Assembly: GCA_022447275.1 (NCBI GenBank)
Contig: JAKVBK010000005.1
Location: forward strand, 1 to 64,000
Origin: Oceanicola sp.
GTDB lineage: Bacteria; Pseudomonadota; Alphaproteobacteria; Rhodobacterales; Rhodobacteraceae
Direction: 5' to 3'
Length of the DNA stretch: 64,000 nucleotides
Shown here piece by piece: positions 18,822 through 27,397 of this stretch. The notes below the pieces were generated by a model. It saw only the letters and a program-made list of their open reading frames with translations, was not told the origin of the DNA and ran no database searches. Positions within the stretch are counted from its first letter, which is position 1, and every line of letters begins with the position of its first letter. A program made the position numbers and the translations under genes.

Positions 18822-19709
18822 ATGACAGGCAATCGGCAGTTTATGGCGCAAGATATTCAATCAGATCCAATGGGTGGCGCCAGTGATGCCGAACAGATCG
18901 TGCTGCGGCTGTCTTCCCTCGATTTCGCATGGGATATCGAGCGCGCGCTGGAGTTTGCGCTGTTTCGCACCTTCGCGGTGCCCAGCATTTCCAGTCTTTT
19001 GCATAAGACAGGCACTTTCAGAAATGAAACGCGCAAACGCTACGACGATACCGAAATTCTGATTTCGGAAGTGGTGGAGAATGGCTTCGAAAGCGACCGA
19101 GCGCATCAGGCCATTTCCCGCATCAATGCGATGCACTCGGCATACCGCATTTCTAACGGCGATATGCTTTATGTGCTCTCGACATTCGTTTTTGAACCCA
19201 TTCGGTGGATAGAGCGTTTCGGATACCGGGCGCTGACATCAGAGGAAAAGCAGGCTCTTTATGCGTTTTACCGGCAACTCGGCGAACGCATGGGCATCCA
19301 TGACATTCCCGAAAACGTAGGAGAATTTGAAGCCTTTAACCGCGCCTATGAGCGCGCGCATTTCAAATTTAGCGAGAGCAATGTCGCCGTAGCAAAGCCA
19401 ACCATGGATTTGATGCTGGGTTTTTATATCCCGCGCTTCATGTGGCCAATGGGCCGGCCTGTATTGCGGGCAATGATGGATCCACCGCTGTTGAAAGCGA
19501 TGGGTTTTAAGCCGGCGCCGCGCCTCGTTGTTGGCTTGGTTATGTTTGGATTGCGCGCACGACGTTGGGGGCTCTCTTGGCTGCCCAAGAGAAAACGCCC
19601 GCACTTTATCTCGCGCGTCTCACGTCCCACTTATCCCGTTGGCTACCGGATTGACGAACTAGGCACGTTTCCCGGTTGCCCCGTCCATCGACAATCGAGC
19701 AATGGCTAG
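18822..19709 (+). CDS. Oxygenase MpaB family (DUF2236) protein
   Basis: The protein has about 295 residues and matches the MpaB/rubber-oxygenase-like family: a His-bearing helix (ISRINAMHSAYRISNGDMLYVLSTF), FEPIRWIERFGYRALTSEE and the basic C-terminus with GLRARRWGLSWLPKRKRP. Relatives bind haem and include latex-clearing and mycophenolate-pathway oxygenases, but bacterial members like this are uncharacterised. The start is uncertain: ATG at 18801, 18822 or 18843 are in frame and none has a good ribosome site. The stop overlaps a convergent 27-codon ORF by four bases. Confidence 0.75.
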   Translation: MTGNRQFMAQDIQSDPMGGASDAEQIVLRLSSLDFAWDIERALEFALFRTFAVPSISSLLHKTGTFRNETRKRYDDTEILISEVVENGFESDRAHQAISRINAMHSAYRISNGDMLYVLSTFVFEPIRWIERFGYRALTSEEKQALYAFYRQLGERMGIHDIPENVGEFEAFNRAYERAHFKFSESNVAVAKPTMDLMLGFYIPRFMWPMGRPVLRAMMDPPLLKAMGFKPAPRLVVGLVMFGLRARRWGLSWLPKRKRPHFISRVSRPTYPVGYRIDELGTFPGCPVHRQSSNG

Positions 19710-19789
19710 AGCCCGGCCCGATACAGCCAAATAAGGCCGAGGCCAGCAAAGACCGCCGAGAAAACGACGATAATGGTAGTGGTGTCCAT
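19706..19789 (-). CDS. 27-residue hydrophobic small protein
   Basis: A minus-strand ATG at 19789 is preceded by AAAGGAG with a six-base spacer, about as good a ribosome site as any in the window. The frame runs MDTTTIIVVFSAVFAGLG... to a TAG at 19706-19708. Nearly all of it is one membrane helix, ending in a short basic/aromatic tail (WLYRAGL). It is convergent with the MpaB-type gene and precedes nothing on its strand. I recognise no family. A real small membrane protein is an inference from the ribosome site and composition. Confidence 0.55.
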   Translation of the reverse strand: MDTTTIIVVFSAVFAGLGLIWLYRAGL

Positions 19790-19854
19790 GGTGACTCCTT
19801 TTACGTCAGTGTGCCGCGACACATTAGCGCAATCTGTGAGTCTGAACAGCCCCT

Positions 19855-20727
19855 TTAGCCCCGGGAGCGGGCGCTGAACCTCGGCAACATGGCCGAGAAG
19901 TCGCGGCCTGCACCATCTTCATCCTCGACAAAGCTGCGGTAGAGCTCGGTTGCAGCGGCCCCAAGCGGCGTGTCCGCGTCCGCACCTTCGGCGGCCTGCT
20001 GGCTTAGGCGCAAGTCCTTGAGCATGAGATCGGCTGCGAAACCCGGTTTGTAGTCATTGTCGGCCGGGCTTTGAGGGCCGACGCCGGGCGCGGGGCAATA
20101 GGCGTTCATCGTCCACGAATATCCGGATGAGGTAGAGACAACATCAAACATCTTGCTGCGATCCAGCCCCAACTTGTCGGCCAGTGCGAACGCTTCGCAG
20201 GTGCCGATCATCGTGATGGCCAGGATCATATTGTTGCAGATCTTGGCGGCTTGGCCTGCGCCTGCATCGCCACAGTGGACCGCTTTCTGGCCCATGATGT
20301 CAAACAGTGGAACGCAGGCCTCGAACGCGGCGGTACTTCCCCCCGCCATGAAGGTGAGCGTGCCGCCTGCAGCGCCTCCGATCCCTCCGGAGACGGGCGC
20401 GTCGACCGCATCGAGCCCTGCCGCGCGCGCGGCCTCAGCAACTGTGCGGGCGCTGTCCACATCAACGGTCGAGCAGTCCAGATGCACGGCACCTGCCCGC
20501 ATCGTGGGATGGATATCGGCGGCAACGCTGCGCAGGATTGCGCCGTTGGGCAACATCGTGATGACCACATCTGCATTTGCGGCTGCATCTGCCGCCGATG
20601 CTGCTGAGCTTACGCCGTCGGGGCAGGGCGCCGCCGTATCAAAGCCGGTAACCGTGTGCCCGGCTGCTACGAGGTTTGCTGCCATGGGGGCGCCCATGTT
20701 GCCCAAGCCGATAAAGCCGATTTTCAT
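19855..20727 (-). CDS. mmsB: 3-hydroxyisobutyrate dehydrogenase
   Basis: MmsB oxidises 3-hydroxyisobutyrate to methylmalonate semialdehyde in valine breakdown. The 290-residue protein begins GFIGLGNMGAPMA (NAD site), has DAPVSGG near 115, and carries the catalytic Lys/Asn region AAKICNNMILA. The ATG at 20727 has GGGAGG seven bases away and overlaps the upstream hydrolase stop (ATGA), so the pair is translationally coupled. The longer frame to 20742 adds five residues without support. Confidence 0.93.
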   Translation of the reverse strand: MKIGFIGLGNMGAPMAANLVAAGHTVTGFDTAAPCPDGVSSAASAADAAANADVVITMLPNGAILRSVAADIHPTMRAGAVHLDCSTVDVDSARTVAEAARAAGLDAVDAPVSGGIGGAAGGTLTFMAGGSTAAFEACVPLFDIMGQKAVHCGDAGAGQAAKICNNMILAITMIGTCEAFALADKLGLDRSKMFDVVSTSSGYSWTMNAYCPAPGVGPQSPADNDYKPGFAADLMLKDLRLSQQAAEGADADTPLGAAATELYRSFVEDEDGAGRDFSAMLPRFSARSRG

Positions 20728-21767
20728 GTGATGTCCTCCCACTTGAGCGGGCTGTTCCGAATGGGAAGCAGCATTTGTGTGACAGCGCTTAGGCTGACGT
20801 CTGCGATGGATTTGTGGTGCCAGTTTGGCGATCTGTCTTTGTCGATTATGGCGGCACGAATGCCTTCGAGAAATTCACCCTGTTCCGCAGAGCGCCATGT
20901 ATAGCGATATTCCTGCTCGAGCGCATATCGGATGCGATCCGGCCCCCGCACCCGGTGGATGATCTCAATGGCGGCTGACATGGCCAGAGGAGAAGGCTTG
21001 CTGAGCGCCTTCAGTGCGGCTTCTGTGAACGGTGTCTCGCTGAAGGTGAGGGAATTGACGATATCTCGCAGAGTTTCTCCGCCAAAGTGGTAGTCGATAT
21101 CCGCCTGCTGCTCTGCCAGTTCGGAGGGGCCCGGGTCTTGCGCAGCCCCATCGATCAGGCTGACATCGCCTGTCTCTAGCAGGCGCGCCTTCAGGTCCTC
21201 CCACTGCGCCAAGGGGATGAAGTAATCTGCAAAGCCCGCATGTATGGCATCGGCTGGTCCCATACGCGTGGCAGTGGTGCCGAGGTATTCCCCAATCCGG
21301 CCCGGCGCCCGGGCGAGGATCAGGGAGCCGCCCACATCGGGCACAAGCCCGATCCCGCATTCGGGCATGGCGATCTTTGAGCTTTCGCAGACGATCCGAT
21401 GGGATCCATGGCAGCCAACGCCGACACCGCCGCCCATGGTGTATCCCTGAAGAAAGGACACAACCGGCCGCGGAAATTCGAAGAGGCGGGCGTTCATGCG
21501 ATATTCGTCGGCCCAGAATGTGCGGCCATAGTCGAAATCGCCTGCCATACCTGTGGCATACATCTCTGCGATGTCGCCTCCGGCGCAGAAAGCCTTGTCA
21601 CCCACCGCGTCAAACACCACGAGCGCGACATCCGGATCCTGCGCCCATCCCACGAGGGCGGCGTCGATATCGAGGCACATCTGGTAGCTAAGCGCGTTCA
21701 GAGCATCGGGCCGGTCAAGCGTGATGTGGCCGGCGCGGCCGGTCTTGCGAATATGTATATCGGGCAT
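20724..21767 (-). CDS. 3-hydroxyisobutyryl-CoA hydrolase (enoyl-CoA hydratase/isomerase fold)
   Basis: This enzyme releases 3-hydroxyisobutyrate from its CoA ester in valine degradation. The 347-residue crotonase-fold protein has the oxyanion-hole segments FCAGGDIAEMY and QGYTMGGGVGVGCHGSHRI and the catalytic acid region MPECGIGLVPDVGGS, which separate it from ordinary hydratases (about 260 residues). It overlaps mmsB by four bases and starts nine bases after the acyl-CoA dehydrogenase stop, so the three genes form one operon. Confidence 0.88.
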   Translation of the reverse strand: MPDIHIRKTGRAGHITLDRPDALNALSYQMCLDIDAALVGWAQDPDVALVVFDAVGDKAFCAGGDIAEMYATGMAGDFDYGRTFWADEYRMNARLFEFPRPVVSFLQGYTMGGGVGVGCHGSHRIVCESSKIAMPECGIGLVPDVGGSLILARAPGRIGEYLGTTATRMGPADAIHAGFADYFIPLAQWEDLKARLLETGDVSLIDGAAQDPGPSELAEQQADIDYHFGGETLRDIVNSLTFSETPFTEAALKALSKPSPLAMSAAIEIIHRVRGPDRIRYALEQEYRYTWRSAEQGEFLEGIRAAIIDKDRSPNWHHKSIADVSLSAVTQMLLPIRNSPLKWEDIT

Positions 21768-21776
21768 TGGGGGTGG

Positions 21777-22919
21777 TTAGGCCTGTGCAAGCATTTGGCG
21801 GGCAACGATCATGCGCATGATCTCATTAGTGCCCTCAAGGATTTGGTGAACACGCAGATCACGCACGATCTTCTCGATCCCGTAATCGGCCAGATAGCCG
21901 TAGCCGCCATGCAGTTGCAGACATTGATCCGCCACGCGGCTGCCCACCTCTGTGACGTGCTTTTTGGCCATGGCACAGGCTTTTGAAGCGTCCGGTGTGC
22001 CGTTGTCGAGCTTCCAGGCGGCCTGACGCAGCAAAGCGCGGGCAGCTTCCAGTTCGATCTCCATATCTGCCAACCTGAATTGCAGGGCCTGGAACTCGCT
22101 GATCGGTTTCCCGAAGGCCTGGCGTTCCTGCATGTAAGCCAATGTTTGGTGCAAGGCAGATTGGGCTGCACCCAGAGAGCAAGCCGCAATGTTCAACCGG
22201 CCCCCGTCGAGGCCAGACATGGCATAGCGAAAGCCTGCACCTTCCTCGCCGAGCAGGTTTTCTCCAGGCGCAAGAGCATTGTCCATCTGAACTTGGCGCG
22301 TGGGTTGTGCGCGCCAGCCCATCTTGTCTTCCAGACCGCCAAAGCTCAGACCCTCGGCCCCGTCATCAAGGATGATGGCCGAAATGCCCCGCGGGGTGGC
22401 GTCCCCTGTGCGTGCCATCACGATATAGGCATCCGAATATCCGCCGCCCGAAATAAACGCCTTTGTGCCGGTGAGCCGCCATCCTTCGTTGGTACGCTGC
22501 GCTTTGGATTTCAGAGCGGCGGCATCCGAGCCCGAGCCGGGCTCTGTCAGGCAGTAGGAAAAGAACATTTCCATGCTCAAGGCCCTTGGCAGGTACTTCT
22601 CCTGCAGGGTCGCATCGCCGTAGCGGTCAATCATCCAGGCGCACATGTTGTGGATCGACAGGAAGGCCGACGTTGTCGGGCAGGCTTCTGCCAGCGCCTC
22701 GAAAACCAGCGTTGCATCGAGGCGGCTCAAGCCAGAGCCGCCGTTCTCCTCGCGCACATAGAGGCCGCCAAAGCCAAGCTGCGCGAGTTCTGTCCACAGG
22801 GATTTCGGGATGGTCTCCTGTTTTTCCCATTCCAGTGCGTGGGGGGCGATCTGTGTTTGGCCAAAGTCACGGGCCATATCGTAGATGGCCGATTGCTCTT
22901 CACTCAGGGCAAAATCCAT
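21777..22919 (-). CDS. Acyl-CoA dehydrogenase, likely isobutyryl-CoA dehydrogenase
   Basis: The 380-residue flavoenzyme begins MDFALSEEQSAIYDMARDF and contains the FAD/acyl motifs CLTEPGSGSDAAALKSKA and the C-terminal QLHGGYGYLADYGIEKIVRDLRVHQILEGTNEIMRMI, with the catalytic Glu in EGTNE. Position at the head of the hydrolase-mmsB operon suggests it converts isobutyryl-CoA to methacrylyl-CoA, though 2-methylbutyryl-CoA is possible. GGGAGGAG lies just before the ATG. A candidate TetR-type operator lies 29 bases upstream. Confidence 0.88.
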   Translation of the reverse strand: MDFALSEEQSAIYDMARDFGQTQIAPHALEWEKQETIPKSLWTELAQLGFGGLYVREENGGSGLSRLDATLVFEALAEACPTTSAFLSIHNMCAWMIDRYGDATLQEKYLPRALSMEMFFSYCLTEPGSGSDAAALKSKAQRTNEGWRLTGTKAFISGGGYSDAYIVMARTGDATPRGISAIILDDGAEGLSFGGLEDKMGWRAQPTRQVQMDNALAPGENLLGEEGAGFRYAMSGLDGGRLNIAACSLGAAQSALHQTLAYMQERQAFGKPISEFQALQFRLADMEIELEAARALLRQAAWKLDNGTPDASKACAMAKKHVTEVGSRVADQCLQLHGGYGYLADYGIEKIVRDLRVHQILEGTNEIMRMIVARQMLAQA

Positions 22920-22947
22920 GCGCCGTCTCCTCCCGTCGTCATGAATT

Positions 22948-22959
22948 GAACGTTTGTTC
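22948..22959. promoter_or_regulatory. Candidate operator GAAC-N4-GTTC before valine operon
   Basis: The palindromic half-sites GAAC and GTTC, spaced four bases, lie 29-40 bases upstream of the acyl-CoA dehydrogenase ATG, near an AT-rich -10-like stretch. The layout resembles operators of TetR-type acyl-CoA catabolism regulators. No regulator gene is adjacent, so this is weak. Confidence 0.3.
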
Positions 22960-23130
22960 TATTTTTCATGAAGGGCGGCGCATTTGCAAGGGAAAGGGCA
23001 GGGGTGCAGGGCGGGAAACATGAGGGGGGCGTGGCGCCGGCATTATATGCCCGGCTTTTGCACCGCTGCCTTGCCTGACTGCGGTCGTTCTGGCGGACCG
23101 AGAGGCATTGCCTCTGCCAGATTTGGGCAA

Positions 23131-23166
23131 GAAAAACCCCGGCCTTTGCAGGAAAGGCCGGGGTTT
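23131..23166 (-). terminator. Rho-independent terminator of mmsA
   Basis: A perfect 14-base stem AAACCCCGGCCTTT / AAAGGCCGGGGTTT with a 5-base loop lies just beyond the mmsA stop; on the minus strand it ends in a run of T. Confidence 0.9.
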
Positions 23167-23186
23167 GTGTCGTTTGCGCTGTGCAA

Positions 23187-24686
23187 TCAGTCCATTTGCT
23201 TGAAATGGAACTCGCCGCCTTCTTTCAGGCCGGACGGCCAGCGCGACGTGACCGTTTTTGTTCTTGTGTAGAACTTGAAGGCATCGGGCCCGTGCTGGTT
23301 GAGATCCCCAAAGACGGATTTCTTCCAACCGCCAAAGGTGTGATAGGCCAGCGGCACAGGGATCGGCACGTTGATACCAACCATGCCGATATTGATCCGG
23401 TTGGCGAAATCACGGGCCGTATCGCCATCGCGCGTAAAGATCGCAGTTCCGTTGCCATACTCGTGGTCCATGGCAAGGCCGATGGCCTCTTCATAGCTCT
23501 GGGCGCGGACGGTCGACAGGACAGGGCCAAAGATCTCTGTCTTGTAGATGTCCATGTCCTTGGTGACCTTGTCGAAAAGGTGGGGCCCGACAAAGAAGCC
23601 ATCCTCATAGCCCTGAAGCGAGAAGTTCCGTCCGTCGACAACCAACTCGGCCCCTTGCTCAACACCTGTTTCGACGAGGCGGTGAATGTTGGCCTTGGCT
23701 GCTGCCGTCACAACGGGGCCGTAGTCAACCTCGTCACCGGCGGTGTAGGGGCCAACCTTCAGCTTTTCGATGCGGGGCACCAGCTTTTCAATCAGGCGAT
23801 CGGCGGTTTCGTCACCCACGGGCACAGCCACTGAGATAGCCATGCAGCGTTCGCCTGCAGCGCCATAGCCCGCACCCACAAGCGCGTCAGCAGCCTGATC
23901 CATGTCCGCATCGGGCATGATGATCATGTGGTTCTTTGCGCCCCCGAAGCACTGCACCCGCTTGCCGTTCGAGCAGCCCCGGCCGTAGATGTATTCGGCA
24001 ATCGGGGTCGAGCCGACGAAGCCGATGGACTGTACAATCGGGTTGTCCAGCAGCGCGTCGACCGATTCCTTGTCGCCGTTCACAACCTGCAGAATGCCCT
24101 TGGGAAGGCCTGCTTCCTCCATGAGCTCCGCCAGCATCAAGGGCACGGAAGGGTCGCGCTCTGATGGCTTCAGGATGAATGCATTTCCGCAGACGATTGC
24201 CGGTGCAAACATCCACATCGGGATCATGGCGGGGAAGTTGAAGGGGGTGATGCCGGCGGTGACGCCCAGCGGCTGGCGCATGGAATACATGTCGATGCCC
24301 GGGCCGGCGCTATCGGTGAACTCGCCCTTCAGCATTTGTGGCGCGGCGATGCAGTATTCGACCACTTCGAGGCCGCGCTGAACGTCACCCTTTGCATCGG
24401 GAACGGTCTTGCCGTGCTCGCGCGACAGAGCCTCGGCGAGCTTGTCCATGTCCCGGTTGAGCAGGTCAACGAACTTCATCATAACGCGCGCGCGGCGCTG
24501 CGGGTTGACCGCGCCCCAAGCGGGCTGGGCAGCAGCAGCAATCTCGACGGCTGCGTCGACTTCGGCCTTGGAGGCAAGTGGAACTTGCGCCTGAACCTCG
24601 CCGGTGGCCGGGTTAAAAACATCGGCCATGCGCCCGGACGATCCGGTGACATGCGCGCCGTTCACGTAGTGGCTGAGCTGCTGCAT
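23187..24686 (-). CDS. mmsA: CoA-acylating methylmalonate-semialdehyde dehydrogenase
   Basis: MmsA turns methylmalonate (or malonate) semialdehyde into propionyl- (or acetyl-) CoA, the last step of valine degradation. From the ATG at 24686 (AGAGGA upstream) it has 499 residues of the aldehyde dehydrogenase fold: MWMFAPAIVCGNAFILKPSERDPS, FVGSTPIAEYIY and the catalytic Cys in GERCMAISVAVPVG. The longer frame to 24836 is not supported. It has its own terminator and is separated from the upstream valine operon by about 230 bases. Confidence 0.93.
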   Translation of the reverse strand: MQQLSHYVNGAHVTGSSGRMADVFNPATGEVQAQVPLASKAEVDAAVEIAAAAQPAWGAVNPQRRARVMMKFVDLLNRDMDKLAEALSREHGKTVPDAKGDVQRGLEVVEYCIAAPQMLKGEFTDSAGPGIDMYSMRQPLGVTAGITPFNFPAMIPMWMFAPAIVCGNAFILKPSERDPSVPLMLAELMEEAGLPKGILQVVNGDKESVDALLDNPIVQSIGFVGSTPIAEYIYGRGCSNGKRVQCFGGAKNHMIIMPDADMDQAADALVGAGYGAAGERCMAISVAVPVGDETADRLIEKLVPRIEKLKVGPYTAGDEVDYGPVVTAAAKANIHRLVETGVEQGAELVVDGRNFSLQGYEDGFFVGPHLFDKVTKDMDIYKTEIFGPVLSTVRAQSYEEAIGLAMDHEYGNGTAIFTRDGDTARDFANRINIGMVGINVPIPVPLAYHTFGGWKKSVFGDLNQHGPDAFKFYTRTKTVTSRWPSGLKEGGEFHFKQMD

Positions 24687-24834
24687 AAATACGATTCCTC
24701 TTCGCGATTTCACAGTGGAATAGCCGTCTGCGACAGACATGAAAAGGGGGCGTGCGCATGCGTGTCTTCTGTTGACACAGACAAGCTCTGCCTCGCACGC
24801 TGAAATGACCAACCGTTTGTCAGGGAGGCACACC

Positions 24835-25272
24835 ATGCTTGTTCATCAGATCATGAAGTCTAAAGCCACCGATCGCGTGGTTACCATTCGCCCCGAAGAG
24901 CGTGTCTCGGCGGCCGTCGACGTTCTTGCGCGAGAGCGGATTGGTACGGTTGTGGTCACGCCAGATGACGCCACCGTGCAGGGAATCCTGTCCGAGCGCG
25001 ATATCGTGAGAGAACTGGGAAGGCGGGGCACAAGCTGCATGGAGGACCTCGTCACATCGGTTATGACAGGCAAGGTTGTGTTCTGCACAAGGTCGGACAC
25101 TTCTGTGGATGTCATGCGCAAAATGACGGACGGACGGTTTCGGCATATGCCGGTCGTGGAGGACGGTGTACTGGTTGGGCTGATCAGTTTGGGTGACGTG
25201 ATCAAGTCGCGGTTGATCGAGCTTTCGATGGAAAAAGAAAGCCTCGAAGAGATGATAAAGGGTGGTTACTGA
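24835..25272 (+). CDS. CBS-domain protein
   Basis: The 145-residue cytoplasmic protein consists of two CBS motifs: VHQIMKSKATDRVVTIRPEERVS...GILSERDIVREL and VTSVMTGKVVFCTRSDTSVD...GLISLGDVIKSRL. Such stand-alone pairs bind adenylates (AMP, ATP, NADH) and modulate partners. A helical tail follows (MEKESLEEMIKGGY). AGGGAGG lies five bases before the ATG. It is divergent from mmsA and 96 bases upstream of coaD. The partner protein is unknown. Confidence 0.9.
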   Translation: MLVHQIMKSKATDRVVTIRPEERVSAAVDVLARERIGTVVVTPDDATVQGILSERDIVRELGRRGTSCMEDLVTSVMTGKVVFCTRSDTSVDVMRKMTDGRFRHMPVVEDGVLVGLISLGDVIKSRLIELSMEKESLEEMIKGGY

Positions 25273-25368
25273 ACGTCAGAGGGCGGCGTGAGGGGCTGAA
25301 CGCTTGAATTTAGGTGTCGATTGCTGTCTTTGCCCTATAAGGAGACGGCAAGCACAAGGACTATTGCC

Positions 25369-25881
25369 ATGCGGACAGGGCTGTATCCCGGAACCTTTGA
25401 CCCGATCACACGCGGTCATCTCGATATCATCCGCCGGGCCACCGCCTTGGTGGACAAGCTGGTCATCGGGGTTGCGATCAATCGCGATAAGGGCCCCATG
25501 TTCGATCTGGACGAGCGCGTGGATATGGTGAAATCCCAGACCCGTGCAATCAGTGAAGCATCCGGGTGTGAGATCCTTGTGCATCCTTTCGAGAACCTGC
25601 TGATTGACTGTGCCCGTGACGTGGGCGCGTCGATCATTGTGCGCGGACTGCGCGCGGTGGCGGATTTCGAGTATGAGTATCAGATGGTCAACATGAACCG
25701 TCAGTTGGATGACACGATCGAGACGGTGTTCCTGATGGCTGAAGCACAGCACCAGGCGATCGCGTCCAAGCTTGTGAAGGAAATTGCGCGGCTTGGCGGG
25801 AACGTGACGAAATTCGTGACCCCTGATGTGGATCAGATGCTGCGCACCAAACTGGCAGCAAGCCGGGCCGCCGCGGAATAA
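25369..25881 (+). CDS. coaD: Pantetheine-phosphate adenylyltransferase
   Basis: CoaD transfers AMP from ATP to 4'-phosphopantetheine in CoA biosynthesis. The 170-residue protein begins MRTGLYPGTFDPITRGHLDI (nucleotidyltransferase T/HxGH site) and contains IVRGLRAVADFEYEYQMVNMNRQL, typical of CoaD. The loop usually written ISSS is IASK here. The start is ATG 25369 with AAGGA upstream; the longer frame from 25321 is not used. It may share a transcript with the CBS gene. Confidence 0.95.
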   Translation: MRTGLYPGTFDPITRGHLDIIRRATALVDKLVIGVAINRDKGPMFDLDERVDMVKSQTRAISEASGCEILVHPFENLLIDCARDVGASIIVRGLRAVADFEYEYQMVNMNRQLDDTIETVFLMAEAQHQAIASKLVKEIARLGGNVTKFVTPDVDQMLRTKLAASRAAAE

Positions 25882-26034
25882 TGCCACCCGTCTTTCTGTA
25901 AAAGCGGCATCGCCGAGCGCCTCGACATTTGGTGCAACTTGGCGCGCAGGCCTGCCGTTCGTCCTTTCAATGCCCACTTGAGATGGCCAGATCCCTCCAG
26001 CCCTAGACACCAAGCAAGATGAGAAGATTTCGCG

Positions 26035-26670
26035 TCATGCTTCCAAGTGTAGCTGATCACCTATGTCCCGCTGCTCCGCGAGGGCTTGCCGGACAATTTG
26101 GAAAGCGGACGACAAAAATAAGCCAGCCATGATGGTCGCAACAATCAGGTCAGGCCAGCCTGTTGCAGTGCCCCAGACGCCCAAGGCCGCAAACATCACG
26201 GCGACGTTGCCAATGGCGTCGTTGCGCGAGCACAACCAGACAGACCGCACGTTGGCGTCACCGTCCTTATAGCGCACCAGCAAGAACACACTTGCGAGGT
26301 TGGTGAGCAACGCCAGAAAACCAACAGCGCCTATGATCTCGGCTGTGGGAACCCCAATATAGAACACGCGATAAACGGTCGATCCGAAGACCCACAGTCC
26401 CATCAACAAGAGGCTGAATCCTTTGAACAGCGCGGCGTTCGTGCGGGCGCGAAGTGAGGCCCCGATAACCGCCAGAGAAATGCCGTAGGTCATCGCATCG
26501 CCAGCAAAGTCGAGAGCATCGGCTTGCAAAGCCTGTGATTTCGCCAAATGACCTGCAGTCATTTCAACCGCAAACATCACTGCGTTCAATGCAATGACGA
26601 TCCAGAGCCGTCGTTTGTAGTCGTCTGAAACGCCATCAAATTTGGTGTCACGTCCGCAGCAACCTGCCAT
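26035..26670 (-). CDS. Short cation diffusion facilitator-type exporter
   Basis: The 211-residue membrane protein has the CDF layout: CCGRD at the N-terminus, about six helices, metal-site helices LQADALDFAGDAMTYGISLAV and VWLCSRNDAIGNVAVMFAALG, and a His tail (GDQLHLEA). It lacks the usual cytoplasmic C-terminal domain, making it shorter than classical CDF proteins. It is divergent from a MerR regulator with metal-type cysteines across a 74-base gap holding a MerR operator. Export of Zn2+, Cd2+ or Pb2+ is inferred. Confidence 0.85.
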   Translation of the reverse strand: MAGCCGRDTKFDGVSDDYKRRLWIVIALNAVMFAVEMTAGHLAKSQALQADALDFAGDAMTYGISLAVIGASLRARTNAALFKGFSLLLMGLWVFGSTVYRVFYIGVPTAEIIGAVGFLALLTNLASVFLLVRYKDGDANVRSVWLCSRNDAIGNVAVMFAALGVWGTATGWPDLIVATIMAGLFLSSAFQIVRQALAEQRDIGDQLHLEA

Positions 26671-26701
26671 GGGAAATTCTCTTTCAACTTGCGTTGATGA
26701 T

Positions 26702-26732
26702 GATGTAATGTCTCTAGTAACTAGAGGTTCAA
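26702..26732 (-). promoter_or_regulatory. MerR-type promoter/operator of the cation exporter
   Basis: On the minus strand TTGAAC (26727-26732) and TACATC (26702-26707) are separated by 19 bases, the over-long spacer that MerR activators correct. The spacer holds the perfect 15-base palindrome CTCTAGTAACTAGAG (26712-26726), very like the operators of PbrR/CadR-type metal regulators. It lies between the two divergent genes. Confidence 0.75.
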
Positions 26733-26744
26733 GAGGTTTCTTTT

Positions 26745-27161
26745 ATGTTTTCTATCGGGGAGCTTTCGAAGCGCACGAAGGTGAAGGTGCCAACCATCCG
26801 GTACTATGAGGAGATGGGTCTTCTGGCAGAAGCGGAACGCACGCGCGGCAATCAAAGACGCTATGATAAAGCCGGATTGGAACGTTTAAGTTTCATCCGC
26901 CATGCCCGAGATTTGGGCTTTTCGATTGAGGCAATCTCGTCGCTCATCGAATTGCAGGATCACCCTGACAGATCGTGTAGCGCTGCATCAAAGATCGCGT
27001 CGTCGCATCTTGCAGACGTGCGCGACAAAATAAAACGGCTCAAGCTGCTCGAAAAAGAATTGTCCCGAATTTCCAGCGGCTGCGATGGAAACGGCCTATC
27101 AGAAAACTGCTATGTGTTGGCGTCTTTGGCCGATCACGATCTTTGTAGCATAGAGCACTGA
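26745..27161 (+). CDS. MerR-family heavy-metal-responsive regulator
   Basis: The 138-residue protein has the MerR winged helix (FSIGELSKRTKVKVPTIRYYEEMGLL), a dimer helix and four cysteines: C78, C113, C122 and C134. The C78/C113/C122 set matches the ZntR/CadR/PbrR metal site. It should bind the CTCTAGTAACTAGAG operator at 26712-26726 and activate the divergent exporter; autoregulation is likely. AGAGG lies eight bases before the ATG. Confidence 0.9.
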   Translation: MFSIGELSKRTKVKVPTIRYYEEMGLLAEAERTRGNQRRYDKAGLERLSFIRHARDLGFSIEAISSLIELQDHPDRSCSAASKIASSHLADVRDKIKRLKLLEKELSRISSGCDGNGLSENCYVLASLADHDLCSIEH

Positions 27162-27267
27162 TTGCGATAGCGGACATTGCTCATCACGACGTCGATGGAA
27201 GAAAAGTCCGCATAACGCACCTGAGCGCAAAGTGCAGGGATTGTTCGGCCTCAGTCTTCTCACAAAA

Positions 27268-27295
27268 TTGGCTCCACCTTGTCTGGTGGAGCCAA
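27268..27295 (-). terminator. Terminator hairpin downstream of gap1
   Basis: An 11-base perfect stem TTGGCTCCACC / GGTGGAGCCAA with a 6-base loop, followed on the minus strand by TTTT, lies about 100 bases after the gap1 stop and 107 bases after the convergent merR stop. Confidence 0.7.
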
Positions 27296-27397
27296 AAATA
27301 CTCGGCAAATTGTCTTTGGATACCGTCGGCAACGCGGAATGCCTGAGGTACTGGCTTGCCCGTTGCCTTCACGCCTACGCAGAAACGGTGCGCGCGC

